Shown here: piece by piece, positions 1 through 7,907 of the stretch | Position numbering within the stretch: position 1 is the stretch's first letter | Layout of the letters: every line of letters begins with the position of its first letter | DNA from: Collinsella sp. | GTDB lineage: Bacteria; Actinomycetota; Coriobacteriia; Coriobacteriales; Coriobacteriaceae | DNA: 22,381 nt | NCBI GenBank assembly: GCA_019419405.1 | Contig: DYAA01000018.1 | Coordinates: forward strand, 1 to 22,381 | Direction of reading: 5' to 3' | Program-made: the position numbers and the translations under genes | The notes under the pieces: generated by a model | Seen by the model: only the letters and a program-made list of their open reading frames with translations | Databases searched by the model: none | Told to the model about the DNA's origin: nothing

Positions 1-159
1 GAACAGGGCGCACGTAGTGGCAAAGCCCGTGAGGATGCCCGACTTGGATGCCTTGCCGCCACGGGCCTGGGGCTTTTTGTGGGCACGCTTCCCGTTAAGG
101 GCGGCAAGGCATCCAAGTCGGGCATCCTCACGGGCTTTGCCACTACGTGCGCCCTGTTC
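1..159. repeat. Perfect 60-bp inverted repeat with 39-bp loop
   Basis: Bases 1-60 are the exact reverse complement of 100-159; the 39-base spacer can itself pair at 61-65 with 91-95. The right arm lies inside permease coding sequence. A perfect 60-bp hairpin starting exactly at base 1 of the window suggests a fold-back chimera at a contig end rather than natural DNA, though an invertible or mobile structure cannot be excluded. Confidence 0.9.
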
Positions 160-393
160 GCCGGCCTCTACGGCGAGCCGGCGATGGCGCTTGCCGACGA
201 CGTCGCCCGCGCTTGTCCGGTCGAGTGCTGGCTCAACCCCGTCAAGCTCATCTGCGACATGTTCAATCGCCTGTATTTCTTTGAGGACCTGGGGCCCTTC
301 GCTGTTCGCGCCGGCGCGCTCGTCCTGATGGCCCTGGTGTTTGTCGCCGCCGCTACGCTGATCTTTGGAAGGAGCCGCTATGAGCACCTTTAA
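1..393 (+). CDS. ABC-2 type transporter permease, C-terminal fragment
   Basis: The frame is open from the first base, so this is the 3' end of a gene that begins outside the window. About 130 residues are visible. Seen: a hydrophobic stretch near GLGLFVG, the motif KSGILTGF, a short loop ending in NPVKLICDMFNRLYFF, then a last membrane helix (ALVLMALVFVAAATLIF) and the tail RSRYEHL. This helix, NP, helix, basic-tail pattern is typical of the end of ABC-2 permeases (drug, lantibiotic or lipid exporters). The stop TAA overlaps the next permease gene by 14 bases, so the two are very likely co-translated as two half-permeases of one exporter whose ATPase should lie upstream. Residues encoded by bases 1-60 are suspect because that stretch is a perfect reverse complement of 100-159. 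A GTG at 79 is in frame but lies mid-domain, so I do not take it as the start. Confidence 0.6.
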   Translation, partial: EQGARSGKAREDARLGCLAATGLGLFVGTLPVKGGKASKSGILTGFATTCALFAGLYGEPAMALADDVARACPVECWLNPVKLICDMFNRLYFFEDLGPFAVRAGALVLMALVFVAAATLIFGRSRYEHL

Positions 394-1585
394 GACCGCG
401 CTTCGCACGGCACTCGCGCACCCGTTCTACCTGCTCATCTATACGGTGTTCATTTCGCTCATGGGCGTATTCATCGCGGCTTCGGTGAGCTGGAACTCGT
501 CGCAGCTCACCGAGTACAAGCCCTACGACACCAACGTGATCGTGGTCGACCGCGACAATAGCGACCTTTCGCGGGCGCTTACCAAGCACCTGGGCTCACG
601 CTTTGACCTGGTCACGGGCATCGGCGACGACGCGTACGACCTTGCGGACGCGCTCGCCAAGAGCAACAGCGCCAAGGGCAGTGCCGATTGCGTGTTCTTT
701 ATCCCGGAGGGGTTTGAGGACGATCTTGTTGCAGCCGCCCGTGCGGGGGAGGCCCTGCCCAAGCTCGACGTGACCTACGGTTCCGGCACCATGGCGGCGG
801 CGCTCTCGTCTGCCGAGGCCTCGCGCTGGATCTCGCTTGCGGGCGCTGCGGCGGCGCTTGAACCCGCTGCCTCTAACGGTGACGTCGCCAAGGCGGCCGA
901 GCATGCCGCCGCAAAACGCGCGGAGGTCCAGATCGAGCAGGTTAAGGTTTACTCGACTGCCGCCGCCACGCTCAAGTCGTACTTCAACTTTGGCGCGTAC
1001 GCGATTATCTCGTCGGTCATCGTGTCGGTGGGGCTGGTGTTCTCGGGCATGAACGAGCCCGAGCGCGTGCGCCGCATGGATGCTAGCCCGGTCTCTGAGC
1101 GCCAGCGCTCGCTCGCTGTGTTCGCGGCCGCCGCCGTGCTCACCGTCTGCATCTGGCTCGTGTCGAGCATGATGGGCGTCGTGGGCTTTGCCAGCGCGGT
1201 TGCCGAGGTCGGCGTGGGTCGCGTGTGCCTAGCGCTGGCGGCAACGTTTGCCCTGGCGTGCACGCCGCTGGCTGTTGGCTTTATGCTGTCGAGCCTGGGT
1301 GCGCGCGAGGAGCTGCTCAACGGTGTGGGCAACTTACTCGGCATGCTCATGACGTTTTTGGGTGGCGCCTGGATGCCGCTGTCGCTGATGGGTTCGGCCG
1401 TGCAGACGGTGGCGCACTTTGTGCCGACGTATTGGGTGAACGACGCGATCGGCAAGGCGCTTACCTCTGACCTGACGTCTGCCGCGCTGGGCGACATCGC
1501 CTGCGACCTGGGCGTCACGGTGCTCTTCGCCGCCGCCATCGCCGCCGTAGGCCTAGCCCTCGCCCACAACAAATCCAGCGTCTAG
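380..1585 (+). CDS. ABC-2 type transporter permease
   Basis: A 401-residue membrane protein. The ATG at 380 is chosen because GGAAGGAG lies just upstream and it overlaps the preceding permease stop. Seen: one N-terminal helix (residues about 16-36), then a large extracytoplasmic region containing VIVVDRDNSDLSRAL (residues about 53-67), a segment that in this family begins the soluble domain. It is followed by about five C-terminal helices from residue 205 on, including a long hydrophobic hairpin around the GVGNLLGMLMTFLGG and WMPLSLMG region. This is the ABC2_membrane_3 layout of NatB/YhaP-like and antimicrobial-peptide or linearmycin-type exporters. The substrate cannot be told. It pairs with the truncated permease upstream as a heterodimeric membrane part; the ATP-binding subunit is not in view. 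Confidence 0.85.
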   Translation: MSTFKTALRTALAHPFYLLIYTVFISLMGVFIAASVSWNSSQLTEYKPYDTNVIVVDRDNSDLSRALTKHLGSRFDLVTGIGDDAYDLADALAKSNSAKGSADCVFFIPEGFEDDLVAAARAGEALPKLDVTYGSGTMAAALSSAEASRWISLAGAAAALEPAASNGDVAKAAEHAAAKRAEVQIEQVKVYSTAAATLKSYFNFGAYAIISSVIVSVGLVFSGMNEPERVRRMDASPVSERQRSLAVFAAAAVLTVCIWLVSSMMGVVGFASAVAEVGVGRVCLALAATFALACTPLAVGFMLSSLGAREELLNGVGNLLGMLMTFLGGAWMPLSLMGSAVQTVAHFVPTYWVNDAIGKALTSDLTSAALGDIACDLGVTVLFAAAIAAVGLALAHNKSSV

Positions 1586-1591
1586 CCACCT

Positions 1592-1646
1592 AGTCATTGG
1601 GGACAGTCTTTGCCGATCCGCCGGCAGGGCTGGCAGGGACTGTCCC
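1592..1646. repeat. REP-like palindromic element (GGGACAGTC type)
   Basis: GGGACAGTC at 1600-1608 is complementary to GACTGTCCC at 1638-1646 around a G/C-rich middle containing TTTGCCG and GCCGGCAGGG. A close relative of the whole block lies at 5241-5302. It begins a few bases after the permease stop codon and could also weaken or end transcription, although no T-tract follows. Confidence 0.7.
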
Positions 1647-1668
1647 AATATGTCGGCACTTGGGGACC

Positions 1669-1728
1669 ACTCATTGGGGACAGACTTAAATGAGCGATTT
1701 CACTCATTTAAGTCTGTCCCCAATGAGT
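1669..1728. repeat. Perfect 26-bp palindrome (CATTTAAGTCTGTCCCCAATG type)
   Basis: Arms 1669-1694 and 1703-1728 are perfect reverse complements with an 8-base loop. The arm contains ATTGGGGACAGACTTAAATG. The same arm sequence recurs at 5311-5334. This is a REP/MITE-like intergenic hairpin; in other bacteria similar hairpins are moved by REP-associated Y1 transposases, none of which is in this window. Confidence 0.85.
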
Positions 1729-1735
1729 AGGTTGG

Positions 1736-1769
1736 AAAATAGTTCGCGCACGTCGCTTAAAAATAGTTC
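1736..1769 (+). promoter_or_regulatory. Tandem AAAATAGTTC repeats upstream of ABC operon
   Basis: AAAATAGTTC occurs at 1736-1745 and again at 1760-1769, 24 bases apart, in an A/T-rich patch that lies between the palindromes and the ATPase start. It sits where a promoter or operator for the 1826-5214 operon would be expected. No clear -35/-10 pair could be chosen. Confidence 0.3.
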
Positions 1770-1825
1770 ACCTGGGTTTACTATTACCTTAGAAAAGTAG
1801 CAGAAGGCTAACAACGGGGGATAGC

Positions 1826-2539
1826 ATGGCGACAAAGCGTGCCTACGTCCAGGTCAACGGACTCAAGAAACACTATGGCGACGGTGATGCACGCCTGACG
1901 GTGCTCGACGGCATCGACACGTCCATCAACCGCGGCGAGATCTGCGTCATGCTGGGGCCCTCGGGCTCGGGCAAGTCGACCTTTCTCAACCTGATCGGCG
2001 GCCTGGAGGATGCCGACGGCGGCTCCATCATGGTGGACGGCTGCGATCTCACGGCGCTCAAGCCCGCCGATCTGGGCGAGTACCGACGCCGCGAGCTGGG
2101 CTTTGTCTTCCAGTTCTACAACCTGGTGCCCGACCTTACCATCAAGGAAAACATCGAGGTCACGGCGCACCTGTCCAAAAACCCGCTCAATGTCGACGAT
2201 CTGCTGCGCTCGCTGGGCCTCTACGAGCACCGCAACAAGTTTCCGCGCCAGGTCTCAGGTGGCCAGCAGCAGCGCTGCGCCATCGGCCGTGCGCTCGTCA
2301 AAAATCCGGGCCTGCTGCTGTGCGATGAGCCCACGGGCGCGCTCGACTACAAGACATCCAAGGAAATCTTGCGGCTCATGGAGGATGTCAACCGCACCTA
2401 CGGCTGCACCATCATCATTGTCACCCACAATGCCGCCATCGCGCGCATGGCAAATCGCGTGCTGCGCCTGCGCGACGGGCGCATCGTCGAGGATGAGCTC
2501 AACGAGTCGCCCGTCGCGGCCGCCGAGCTCGATTGGTAG
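1826..2539 (+). CDS. ABC transporter ATP-binding protein, MacB/LolD type
   Basis: A 237-residue nucleotide-binding subunit that hydrolyses ATP at the inner membrane face. Seen: Walker A GPSGSGKS (residues 44-51), Q-loop glutamine 96 (FVFQFYNL), signature SGGQQQR (144-150), Walker B LLLCDE (163-168) followed by PTGALD, and H-loop histidine 201 in VTHN. The GEYRRRELGFVFQ and PTGALD signatures are those of the MacB/LolD/FtsE branch, whose partners are FtsX-fold permeases rather than classical importers. A run of G residues (GGGGGA, 1816-1821) serves as ribosome binding site. The permease gene starts 8 bases after the stop, so the two form an operon and one complex. No substrate-binding protein is present, which fits an exporter or a mechanotransmission device. 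Confidence 0.95.
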   Translation: MATKRAYVQVNGLKKHYGDGDARLTVLDGIDTSINRGEICVMLGPSGSGKSTFLNLIGGLEDADGGSIMVDGCDLTALKPADLGEYRRRELGFVFQFYNLVPDLTIKENIEVTAHLSKNPLNVDDLLRSLGLYEHRNKFPRQVSGGQQQRCAIGRALVKNPGLLLCDEPTGALDYKTSKEILRLMEDVNRTYGCTIIIVTHNAAIARMANRVLRLRDGRIVEDELNESPVAAAELDW

Positions 2540-2547
2540 GCGGCGCC

Positions 2548-5214
2548 ATGACACCTCTCGCAAAACGTCTCCCGCGCGAGCTGCGCCGCAATATCGGCAA
2601 GTACCTGGGCATCTTTTTGCTTATGTGCGGAAGCATCGCCCTTACCTCGGGCTTTTTGCTCGCGGCGCATTCCATCGGTTGCCTCATTGACGACATGCGC
2701 GATGAGTATACGATCGAGGACGGCCGCGTGACTACCTCCTTCGAGGCCACCAAAGACCAGCTCAAGGCTGCCGAGGACGCGGCGGAGGGCGTCGGCGGCG
2801 TTACGCTCTACAAGAACTTCTCTATCGACGCCATCATCAAAAAGACCGCCGGCGACGACGGCACCAAGCGCACCCTGCGCACCTACGCGCATCGCGCCAA
2901 GGTCGATATTGCGTCCTACTGCGGAGGCAAGCAGCCAAAGGCGGACGACGAGGTGGCCATCGACCGCGTCTTTGCCGCCAACAACGACCTCGCCATCGGC
3001 GATAAGGTCGAGCTCGAGGGGCGCACCTACACCATCTGCGGCATCATGACCCAGCCCGATAGCCAGGCGTTGTTCCTCGACAATTCGGACTTTACGGTGA
3101 ACACCATCACGTATGGTGTCGCCGAGGTCACCGACGCCGGTTTTGCCGCGCTCGAGGATGCTGGCGGCGCGCCTGCCTACACGTACTCCTTTACCTTTAA
3201 CGACCGCGACCTCCCCACCGCGGATCGCATCGATGCGGAGCAGGATATGGTCGAGGCACTGACCGACGCCGATGCGCGCGTGGACGATCTGATCGATGCC
3301 GATTCCAATCAGGGCATTGGCTATGCGCGCGACGACGTGGACGGCGATTCCATGATGTGGATGACGCTGCTCAACATTATCATCGTGATCATGGCGTTCG
3401 TCTTTGTGGTCCTTACCGACGCTACCATCGAGGAGGAGAGCGCCATCATCGGCACGCTGCTCGCCAGCGGCTATCGCCGCCGCGAGATCGTGCTGCACTA
3501 CCTGGCACTTCCCGCCATCGTGGGCGTGGTCGCGGCGCTTTTGGGCACCGCGCTCGGCGTTGCGTTCTTTACCGAGCCCATGCGCGGTCTCTACTACGGC
3601 TCGTACAGCCTGCCGCCCTTCCAGGTGTACTGGAGCTGGGAGATCTTCGTGAAGTGTGCCGTGGTTCCCGCCGCTGCGCTCATTCTCATCACGCTGGTGG
3701 GCCTGCTTCGCAAGATGGGCAAGACGCCGTTGCAGTTCCTTCGTCACGAGGCGAGCGGCAAATCGGGCACCAAGCGTGGCCTGCAGCTGCCGGAACGCAT
3801 GGGCTTTGTCTTCCGTTTCCGCCTGCGCGTCTTCCTGCGCAACCTGGGCAACTTCGCCACGCTCTTCGTGGGCATTGCGTTTGGGTCGCTGCTTTTGCTC
3901 TTTGGCCTGGCGATTCTGCCCACGATGACGCACTACGCGGACAACCTGGAGACGAGCCTGGTCGCCGAGCACCAGTACACGCTCAAGGCGCCGCTGGAGC
4001 TCGAGGGCACTGCCGAGGAGCGCGAGCAGTGGTCGGCACTCGAGCGTTTGCAGTCGGTTGACGGCGTGCTGTTTTCTGCCGCCCAAGATGCCGATGACGA
4101 GCTTGACGGCGCGGCCGATGCGGCGCAGACGGCAGCCGATGCCGCGACCGCATCTCCGTCTGCCGAGAGCCTGACCGCAGCGCAGGATGCGCTTGCCAAG
4201 GTCCAGGACAAGAAGGATGCGCTCTACGCGCGCCTTGACGATCTTGCCGATGCTCTCGGCTGCAACCGCGATGAGGCCATCGATCTGATAGAAAAGGCCT
4301 CGAAAATTGACGCCGACAACGACGACATTCACCCGGTCAATACGACCGACAACGGCGCGGGCGCAATCGCGCAGGCCGAGAAATATGCCGTTTACCAGCT
4401 GCAGTACGACCGTGGCGACGGTAATGGCGAGGAGACGATTTCTGTCTACGGCATCTCGCCCGATTCGCGCTACTGGAAAGGGCTGGACGTCGGCGACGGA
4501 CACGTCGTCTTTGGCGGCGGCCTGCTCGATAAGTTTGGCTGGAGCGAGGGACAGAAGGTCACGCTCCACGACAAGTATGAAGGCGAGAATCATTCCTTTA
4601 AGTACGCGGGCAAGGACTGCGTTTGGGGCTCTAAGTCGGATATGAATGTCTATATGAGCATCGACGACTTTAACGAGCTGTTCGGCAACGACGCCGCCTA
4701 CTTTAACGGCTATGTGAGCGACGAGAAGCTCGACCTCGATGCGCGCTACTTTGCCGGCGACACCACGCCCGACGACATGCGCGCCGTGGGCGACCAGTTC
4801 ATCGGCATGATGAGCAAATTGATCGGCATGATGGTCGGGCTCGCGGTGTTTATCTTCCTGCTGTTTATGTATCTGCTGACCAAGGCGGTGATCGACCATA
4901 GCGCCCGGTCGATCAGCTACATGAAGGTCTTTGGCTATCGCGATGGCGAGATCTCGCATCTGTACATCCGCTCGATCACGCTGTGCGTGGCGGTGTCACT
5001 CGTGCTGAGCCTGCCCGTGATCATTGGTTCGCTGACCGCGATTTTCCGCTCGATGCTGCTCGCCTACAACGGCAATATCGAGATCTACGTGCCCGCTTGG
5101 TCCATGGCTGCATGCGTCGGCATCGGCTTTGCGACCTACCTGGTCGTGGCGCTGCTACACACGCGCTCTATCAAGCGCGTCAGCCTGGCCGAAGCCCTCA
5201 AGGTGCAGGAGTAG
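2548..5214 (+). CDS. FtsX-family ABC transporter permease
   Basis: An 888-residue membrane protein starting at ATG 2548; an in-frame TTG at 2533 would overlap the ATPase gene and is less likely. Seen: an N-terminal helix (residues about 18-40), a MacB-like extracytoplasmic domain (about 45-265), a first FtsX block of three helices beginning MMWMTLLNIIIVIMAFVF with the cytoplasmic motif ASGYRRREIV (about 268-395), and a further helix at LGNFATLFVGIAFGSLLLLF. A second, larger extracytoplasmic domain has an Ala/Asp-rich helical insert (about 512-580), and the C-terminal FtsX block carries MKVFGYRDGEI (about 750-885). Two FtsX blocks make it a tandem permease that can act as a monomer with an ATPase dimer, as in BceB-like or lipoprotein-export systems. 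No two-component system or lipoprotein gene adjoins, so the cargo is unknown. Confidence 0.92.
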   Translation: MTPLAKRLPRELRRNIGKYLGIFLLMCGSIALTSGFLLAAHSIGCLIDDMRDEYTIEDGRVTTSFEATKDQLKAAEDAAEGVGGVTLYKNFSIDAIIKKTAGDDGTKRTLRTYAHRAKVDIASYCGGKQPKADDEVAIDRVFAANNDLAIGDKVELEGRTYTICGIMTQPDSQALFLDNSDFTVNTITYGVAEVTDAGFAALEDAGGAPAYTYSFTFNDRDLPTADRIDAEQDMVEALTDADARVDDLIDADSNQGIGYARDDVDGDSMMWMTLLNIIIVIMAFVFVVLTDATIEEESAIIGTLLASGYRRREIVLHYLALPAIVGVVAALLGTALGVAFFTEPMRGLYYGSYSLPPFQVYWSWEIFVKCAVVPAAALILITLVGLLRKMGKTPLQFLRHEASGKSGTKRGLQLPERMGFVFRFRLRVFLRNLGNFATLFVGIAFGSLLLLFGLAILPTMTHYADNLETSLVAEHQYTLKAPLELEGTAEEREQWSALERLQSVDGVLFSAAQDADDELDGAADAAQTAADAATASPSAESLTAAQDALAKVQDKKDALYARLDDLADALGCNRDEAIDLIEKASKIDADNDDIHPVNTTDNGAGAIAQAEKYAVYQLQYDRGDGNGEETISVYGISPDSRYWKGLDVGDGHVVFGGGLLDKFGWSEGQKVTLHDKYEGENHSFKYAGKDCVWGSKSDMNVYMSIDDFNELFGNDAAYFNGYVSDEKLDLDARYFAGDTTPDDMRAVGDQFIGMMSKLIGMMVGLAVFIFLLFMYLLTKAVIDHSARSISYMKVFGYRDGEISHLYIRSITLCVAVSLVLSLPVIIGSLTAIFRSMLLAYNGNIEIYVPAWSMAACVGIGFATYLVVALLHTRSIKRVSLAEALKVQE

Positions 5215-5334
5215 TCATTGGGGACGTTCTTAAACGACTAGTCGTTGGGGACAGTCTTTGCCGGATCGCCGGCTCGCTGGCCGGGCTGGCAGGGACTGTC
5301 CCTGACGGCACTCATTTAAGTCTGTCCCCAATGA
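5215..5334. repeat. Composite REP-like palindromic element
   Basis: It starts at the first base after the permease stop. The outer arms TCATTGGGGA (5215-5224) and TCCCCAATGA (5325-5334) are complementary. An inner pair, GGGACAGTC (5248-5256) with GACTGTCCC (5294-5302), repeats the arrangement at 1600-1646. A third unit, GGGGACGTTCTTAAACGAC (5220-5238), recurs as an exact reverse complement at 13835-13853. No gene is seen in this interval. Confidence 0.75.
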
Positions 5335-5358
5335 GTGCCTAACGACTCGGTGTTGTGC

Positions 5359-5389
5359 TTGACTTCGACCCCGCTTTAACGGGTACCAT
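5359..5389 (+). promoter_or_regulatory. Putative promoter of DUF362 gene
   Basis: TTGACT (5359-5364) and TACCAT (5384-5389) resemble -35 and -10 boxes with a slightly long 19-base spacer. The spacer holds CCCG/CGGG arms around CTTTAA. The start codon follows 43 bases later behind GAGGGG. Confidence 0.45.
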
Positions 5390-5431
5390 CCTCTATGTCT
5401 GTAACGCCATATAGACCGAGGGGATAGATCT

Positions 5432-6637
5432 ATGACCGCAACCGCACCCGCAGCACCGGCAAAGGTGTACTTCACCAACCTGCGCACGCATGCTCGCGAG
5501 AGCCAACTCGACAAGCTCAAGCGCCTCATCCGTCGCGCCGGTATTGAGCAGATCGACTTTGAGAACAAGTTCGTCGCCATTAAGATTCACTTTGGCGAGC
5601 TGGGCAACCTGAGCTTTTTGCGCCCCAACTACGCCCGCGCCGTCGCGGATGTCGTGAAGGAGCTGGGCGGCAAGCCCTTCCTCACCGACTGCAACACGCT
5701 CTATGTGGGTAGCCGCAAAAATGCGCTCGAGCACATCGACACCGCCTACCAGAACGGCTTTACCCCGTACGCCACGGGCTGCCAGATCATCATCGCCGAC
5801 GGCCTCAAGGGCACCGACGAGGCGCTCGTCCCGGTCGAGGGCGGCGAGTACGTGCGCGAGGCAAAGATCGGTCAGGCGCTCATGGATGCCGATATCGTGA
5901 TCAGCCTCACCCACTTTAAGGGCCATGAGCAGGCCGGTTTTGGCGGCGCCATGAAGAACCTGGGCATGGGAGGCGGCAGCCGTGCCGGCAAGATGGAGCA
6001 GCATGCCGCCGGCAAGCCGAGCGTCGATACCACCAACTGCGTAGGTTGCCGTGCCTGCGAGAAGATATGCGCGCACAGCGCCATCACGTTTGACGGTACG
6101 CGTGAGCGCGAGCTTGCCAACGGCAACACCCGCACGGTTCACGTCGCCGCTATCGACCACGATCGCTGCGTGGGCTGCGGCCGTTGCATTGCGGCGTGCA
6201 ACCAGGACTGCATCAAGCCCGACTATGATGCCGCGGCCGACGTGCTCAACTACAAGATCGCTGAGTACACGAAGGCCATTGTTCAGGATCGCCCCAGCTT
6301 CCACATCTCGCTCGCCATGGACATCAGCCCCAACTGCGACTGCCACCCCGAAAACGACACGCCCATCGTCAACGACATCGGCATGTTCGCGAGCTTCGAC
6401 CCGGTCGCCATCGACCAGGCCTGCGCCGACGCCGTCCTGGCATCCGAGCCGCTGCCCAACACCGAGCTTACCGATAGCGCGGCCAAGATGGAGCACAACC
6501 ACGAGCATCTGGAGGGCGAGCAGGCCAAGGATCCCTTCTGCATCACGCATCCCGACACCGACTGGCGCGCGTGCATCGCGCATGCCGAGAAGATCGGCCT
6601 GGGCACGAGCAAGTACGAGCTCATCGAGGTCAAATAG
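5432..6637 (+). CDS. DUF362 domain protein with two [4Fe-4S] clusters
   Basis: A 401-residue cytoplasmic iron-sulfur protein. Seen: an N-terminal DUF362-type region (residues about 10-185) with KIHFGELGN, the glycine-rich GFGGAMKNLGMG and THFKGHEQAGFGG. It is followed by a bacterial ferredoxin-like pair of motifs, C203-x2-C206-x2-C209-x3-C213 and C246-x2-C249-x2-C252-x3-C256, then a C-terminal domain with further cysteines (SPNCDCHPEN) and DPVAIDQACAD, also typical of the DUF362 family. Such proteins are annotated as Fe-S centre proteins of unknown reaction, found mainly in anaerobes, and probably act in electron transfer. Start ATG 5432 is supported by GAGGGG 5418-5423. It appears to be a single-gene unit with its own promoter and terminator. 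Confidence 0.88.
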   Translation: MTATAPAAPAKVYFTNLRTHARESQLDKLKRLIRRAGIEQIDFENKFVAIKIHFGELGNLSFLRPNYARAVADVVKELGGKPFLTDCNTLYVGSRKNALEHIDTAYQNGFTPYATGCQIIIADGLKGTDEALVPVEGGEYVREAKIGQALMDADIVISLTHFKGHEQAGFGGAMKNLGMGGGSRAGKMEQHAAGKPSVDTTNCVGCRACEKICAHSAITFDGTRERELANGNTRTVHVAAIDHDRCVGCGRCIAACNQDCIKPDYDAAADVLNYKIAEYTKAIVQDRPSFHISLAMDISPNCDCHPENDTPIVNDIGMFASFDPVAIDQACADAVLASEPLPNTELTDSAAKMEHNHEHLEGEQAKDPFCITHPDTDWRACIAHAEKIGLGTSKYELIEVK

Positions 6638-6684
6638 CACCTAGTTATTGGACATATCAAGCGCTTTTGTAGCGCAACGTTAGT

Positions 6685-6723
6685 AAAAACCACCCGTGAG
6701 CACGGCGCCCGCGGGTGGTTTTT
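6685..6723. terminator. Rho-independent terminator, possibly bidirectional
   Basis: AAAAACCACCCG (6685-6696) pairs perfectly with CGGGTGGTTTTT (6712-6723) around a G/C-rich loop. The T-run on both strands suits it to end the DUF362 gene and also the convergent hydrolase gene. Confidence 0.85.
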
Positions 6724-6725
6724 CA

Positions 6726-6845
6726 GAAGTGCGGTGAAAAATCGAATATCACCGACCACAAACCGATTTTTGGCAACAAAGCCCCTGATAAATTGTTGGT
6801 AAAACTGTGGTCTGGTCGGGCTTCGTGCGATTTTCCCCGCACTTC
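6726..6845. repeat. 120-bp imperfect palindromic element
   Basis: The outer arms 6726-6744 and 6828-6845 (GAAGTGCGGTGAAAAATCG against the complement of CGATTTTCCCCGCACTTC) differ by one mismatch and one extra A. Complementarity continues inward in patches: CCGACCA, CCACA, and GGCAACAA against TTGTTGGT. The centre reads AGCCCCTGATAAA. It carries no coding frame of note and fills most of the gap between the terminator and the hydrolase gene. Confidence 0.6.
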
Positions 6846-6888
6846 CGAAAACGGGGAGTCAGATAGACCAGTAAACCGTGCTATTTGC

Positions 6889-7854
6889 CTAAAAATACTT
6901 GTCGAGGAAGTCGTCGACCGTATTCCAGTAGAGCTCGGGGTCAACTTGCGCACTCTTGGCGTGGGTGGCGCCATGGATGGTGAGCTTTTGCTTGACCTTG
7001 CTGGCGCACGCGTCGTAGTTTTGGTCGAGCATGCTGTACGGCACAAAGGTGTCCTGGTCGCCGTGGATAAACAGCATGGGAACCGTCGCGTGTTTGAGTT
7101 GCTCCACACTGCTTGCCTTATGGAAGTCGTAGCCCGCGCGCACGTTGCACACCAAGTTTGCTACATCGAGCAAGGGAAAGCTGGGCAGCCCAAATACATC
7201 CTTGAGCTGCAGGGAAAACTCGTCCCAAACACTCGTATAACCGCAGTCCTCGATGATGCATTTCACGTTGGACGGCAGAGATTCCCCCGCGACGTCCATG
7301 GCGGTTGCCGCACCCATCGACTCGCCAAAGACCAGGATGCGCGCCTCGGGGTCAGTCTGAACGATCCGCCCAATCCATGCAACGACATCGAGCCGCTCGG
7401 GCCAGCCCATGCCGATATAGTCGCCGCCGGAGCGCTCGTGGGCGCGGGCGGCGGGTGCGAGTACGTTCATGCCGCGGTCGTGGAATCGTTTGACGTATCG
7501 GGCCATGCCGATGGGCTCATCGGTGTATCCGTGTAGGCAGATAGCGTAATTGTGCGTGCTCTCTGGGGCGGCAAAATACCAAGCGGCAAGTTCGGTTCCG
7601 TCATCTGCGGTGAGGCTGCTGCTCTCGCGGTTCTCTTTAAACCATGCCCGCGCCTCGGTTCCCTCGGCATCCGGCTGCTCACTTTCTTTGCCGTCCTTGC
7701 CGTCCTGCATCATCTTCATGGTGTATGGCGCGCGGGGATTCAGCGCGAAGTCAAACAGAAAGTTGCCGGCAAATCCGAGCAGCGCAATGACAACCACCAG
7801 TGCAACGATGCCGGCTATCTTGAGCTTTCGATGGGAATGTGCGTTTTGAGCCAT
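6889..7854 (-). CDS. Membrane-anchored alpha/beta hydrolase
   Basis: A 321-residue serine hydrolase. Seen: a basic N-terminus and one membrane helix (residues about 11-35) acting as signal anchor, so the catalytic domain is probably outside. There is a linker rich in K, D and E, then an alpha/beta-hydrolase fold: oxyanion-hole LHGYT (107-111), nucleophile elbow GESMG with Ser179, acid Asp268 in HGDQDTFVP, and His298 in GATHAKS. The triad is complete, so an active esterase, lipase or peptidase-like enzyme is expected; it resembles the YqkD/BAAT-like extracellular hydrolases often found in Firmicutes and Coriobacteria. The start at 7854 is backed by TAGGAGA and by a near-consensus promoter upstream on the same strand. 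The substrate is unknown. The gene is transcribed toward the DUF362 gene. Confidence 0.88.
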   Translation of the reverse strand: MAQNAHSHRKLKIAGIVALVVVIALLGFAGNFLFDFALNPRAPYTMKMMQDGKDGKESEQPDAEGTEARAWFKENRESSSLTADDGTELAAWYFAAPESTHNYAICLHGYTDEPIGMARYVKRFHDRGMNVLAPAARAHERSGGDYIGMGWPERLDVVAWIGRIVQTDPEARILVFGESMGAATAMDVAGESLPSNVKCIIEDCGYTSVWDEFSLQLKDVFGLPSFPLLDVANLVCNVRAGYDFHKASSVEQLKHATVPMLFIHGDQDTFVPYSMLDQNYDACASKVKQKLTIHGATHAKSAQVDPELYWNTVDDFLDKYF

Positions 7855-7872
7855 ACGGTATTCTCCTATAAG

Positions 7873-7890
7873 ATGTTAATGCATCAACAT
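7873..7890. promoter_or_regulatory. Operator-like palindrome downstream of start site
   Basis: ATGTTAATGCATCAACAT is a dyad with a single unmatched pair. Its centre is 45 bases from the centre of the related site over the -35 box. Confidence 0.55.
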
Positions 7891-7891
7891 T

Positions 7892-7907
7892 TAATGCAAG
7901 CGCATTA
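7892..7907. promoter_or_regulatory. Operator-like palindrome over the -10/start region
   Basis: TAATGCAAGCGCATTA has perfect 6-bp arms and a 4-base centre. It overlaps the -10 box and the expected start site of the minus-strand promoter. Confidence 0.45.

Noticed and set aside
79..393. Complete small gene starting at GTG 79
   Set aside because: The frame is open upstream to base 1 and the product is plainly the C-terminal part of an ABC-2 permease, so a start here is unlikely.
2398..4959. Very long open frame (about 850 codons) on the minus strand opposite the FtsX-type permease
   Set aside because: It is antisense to clear ABC ATPase and permease motifs, its product is low-complexity and rich in His, Arg, Val and Asp without known domains, and such frames are common opposite high-GC genes.
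6715..7536. Plus-strand open frame opposite the alpha/beta hydrolase
   Set aside because: The minus strand encodes the intact catalytic triad with promoter and ribosome binding site; the plus frame has no motif.
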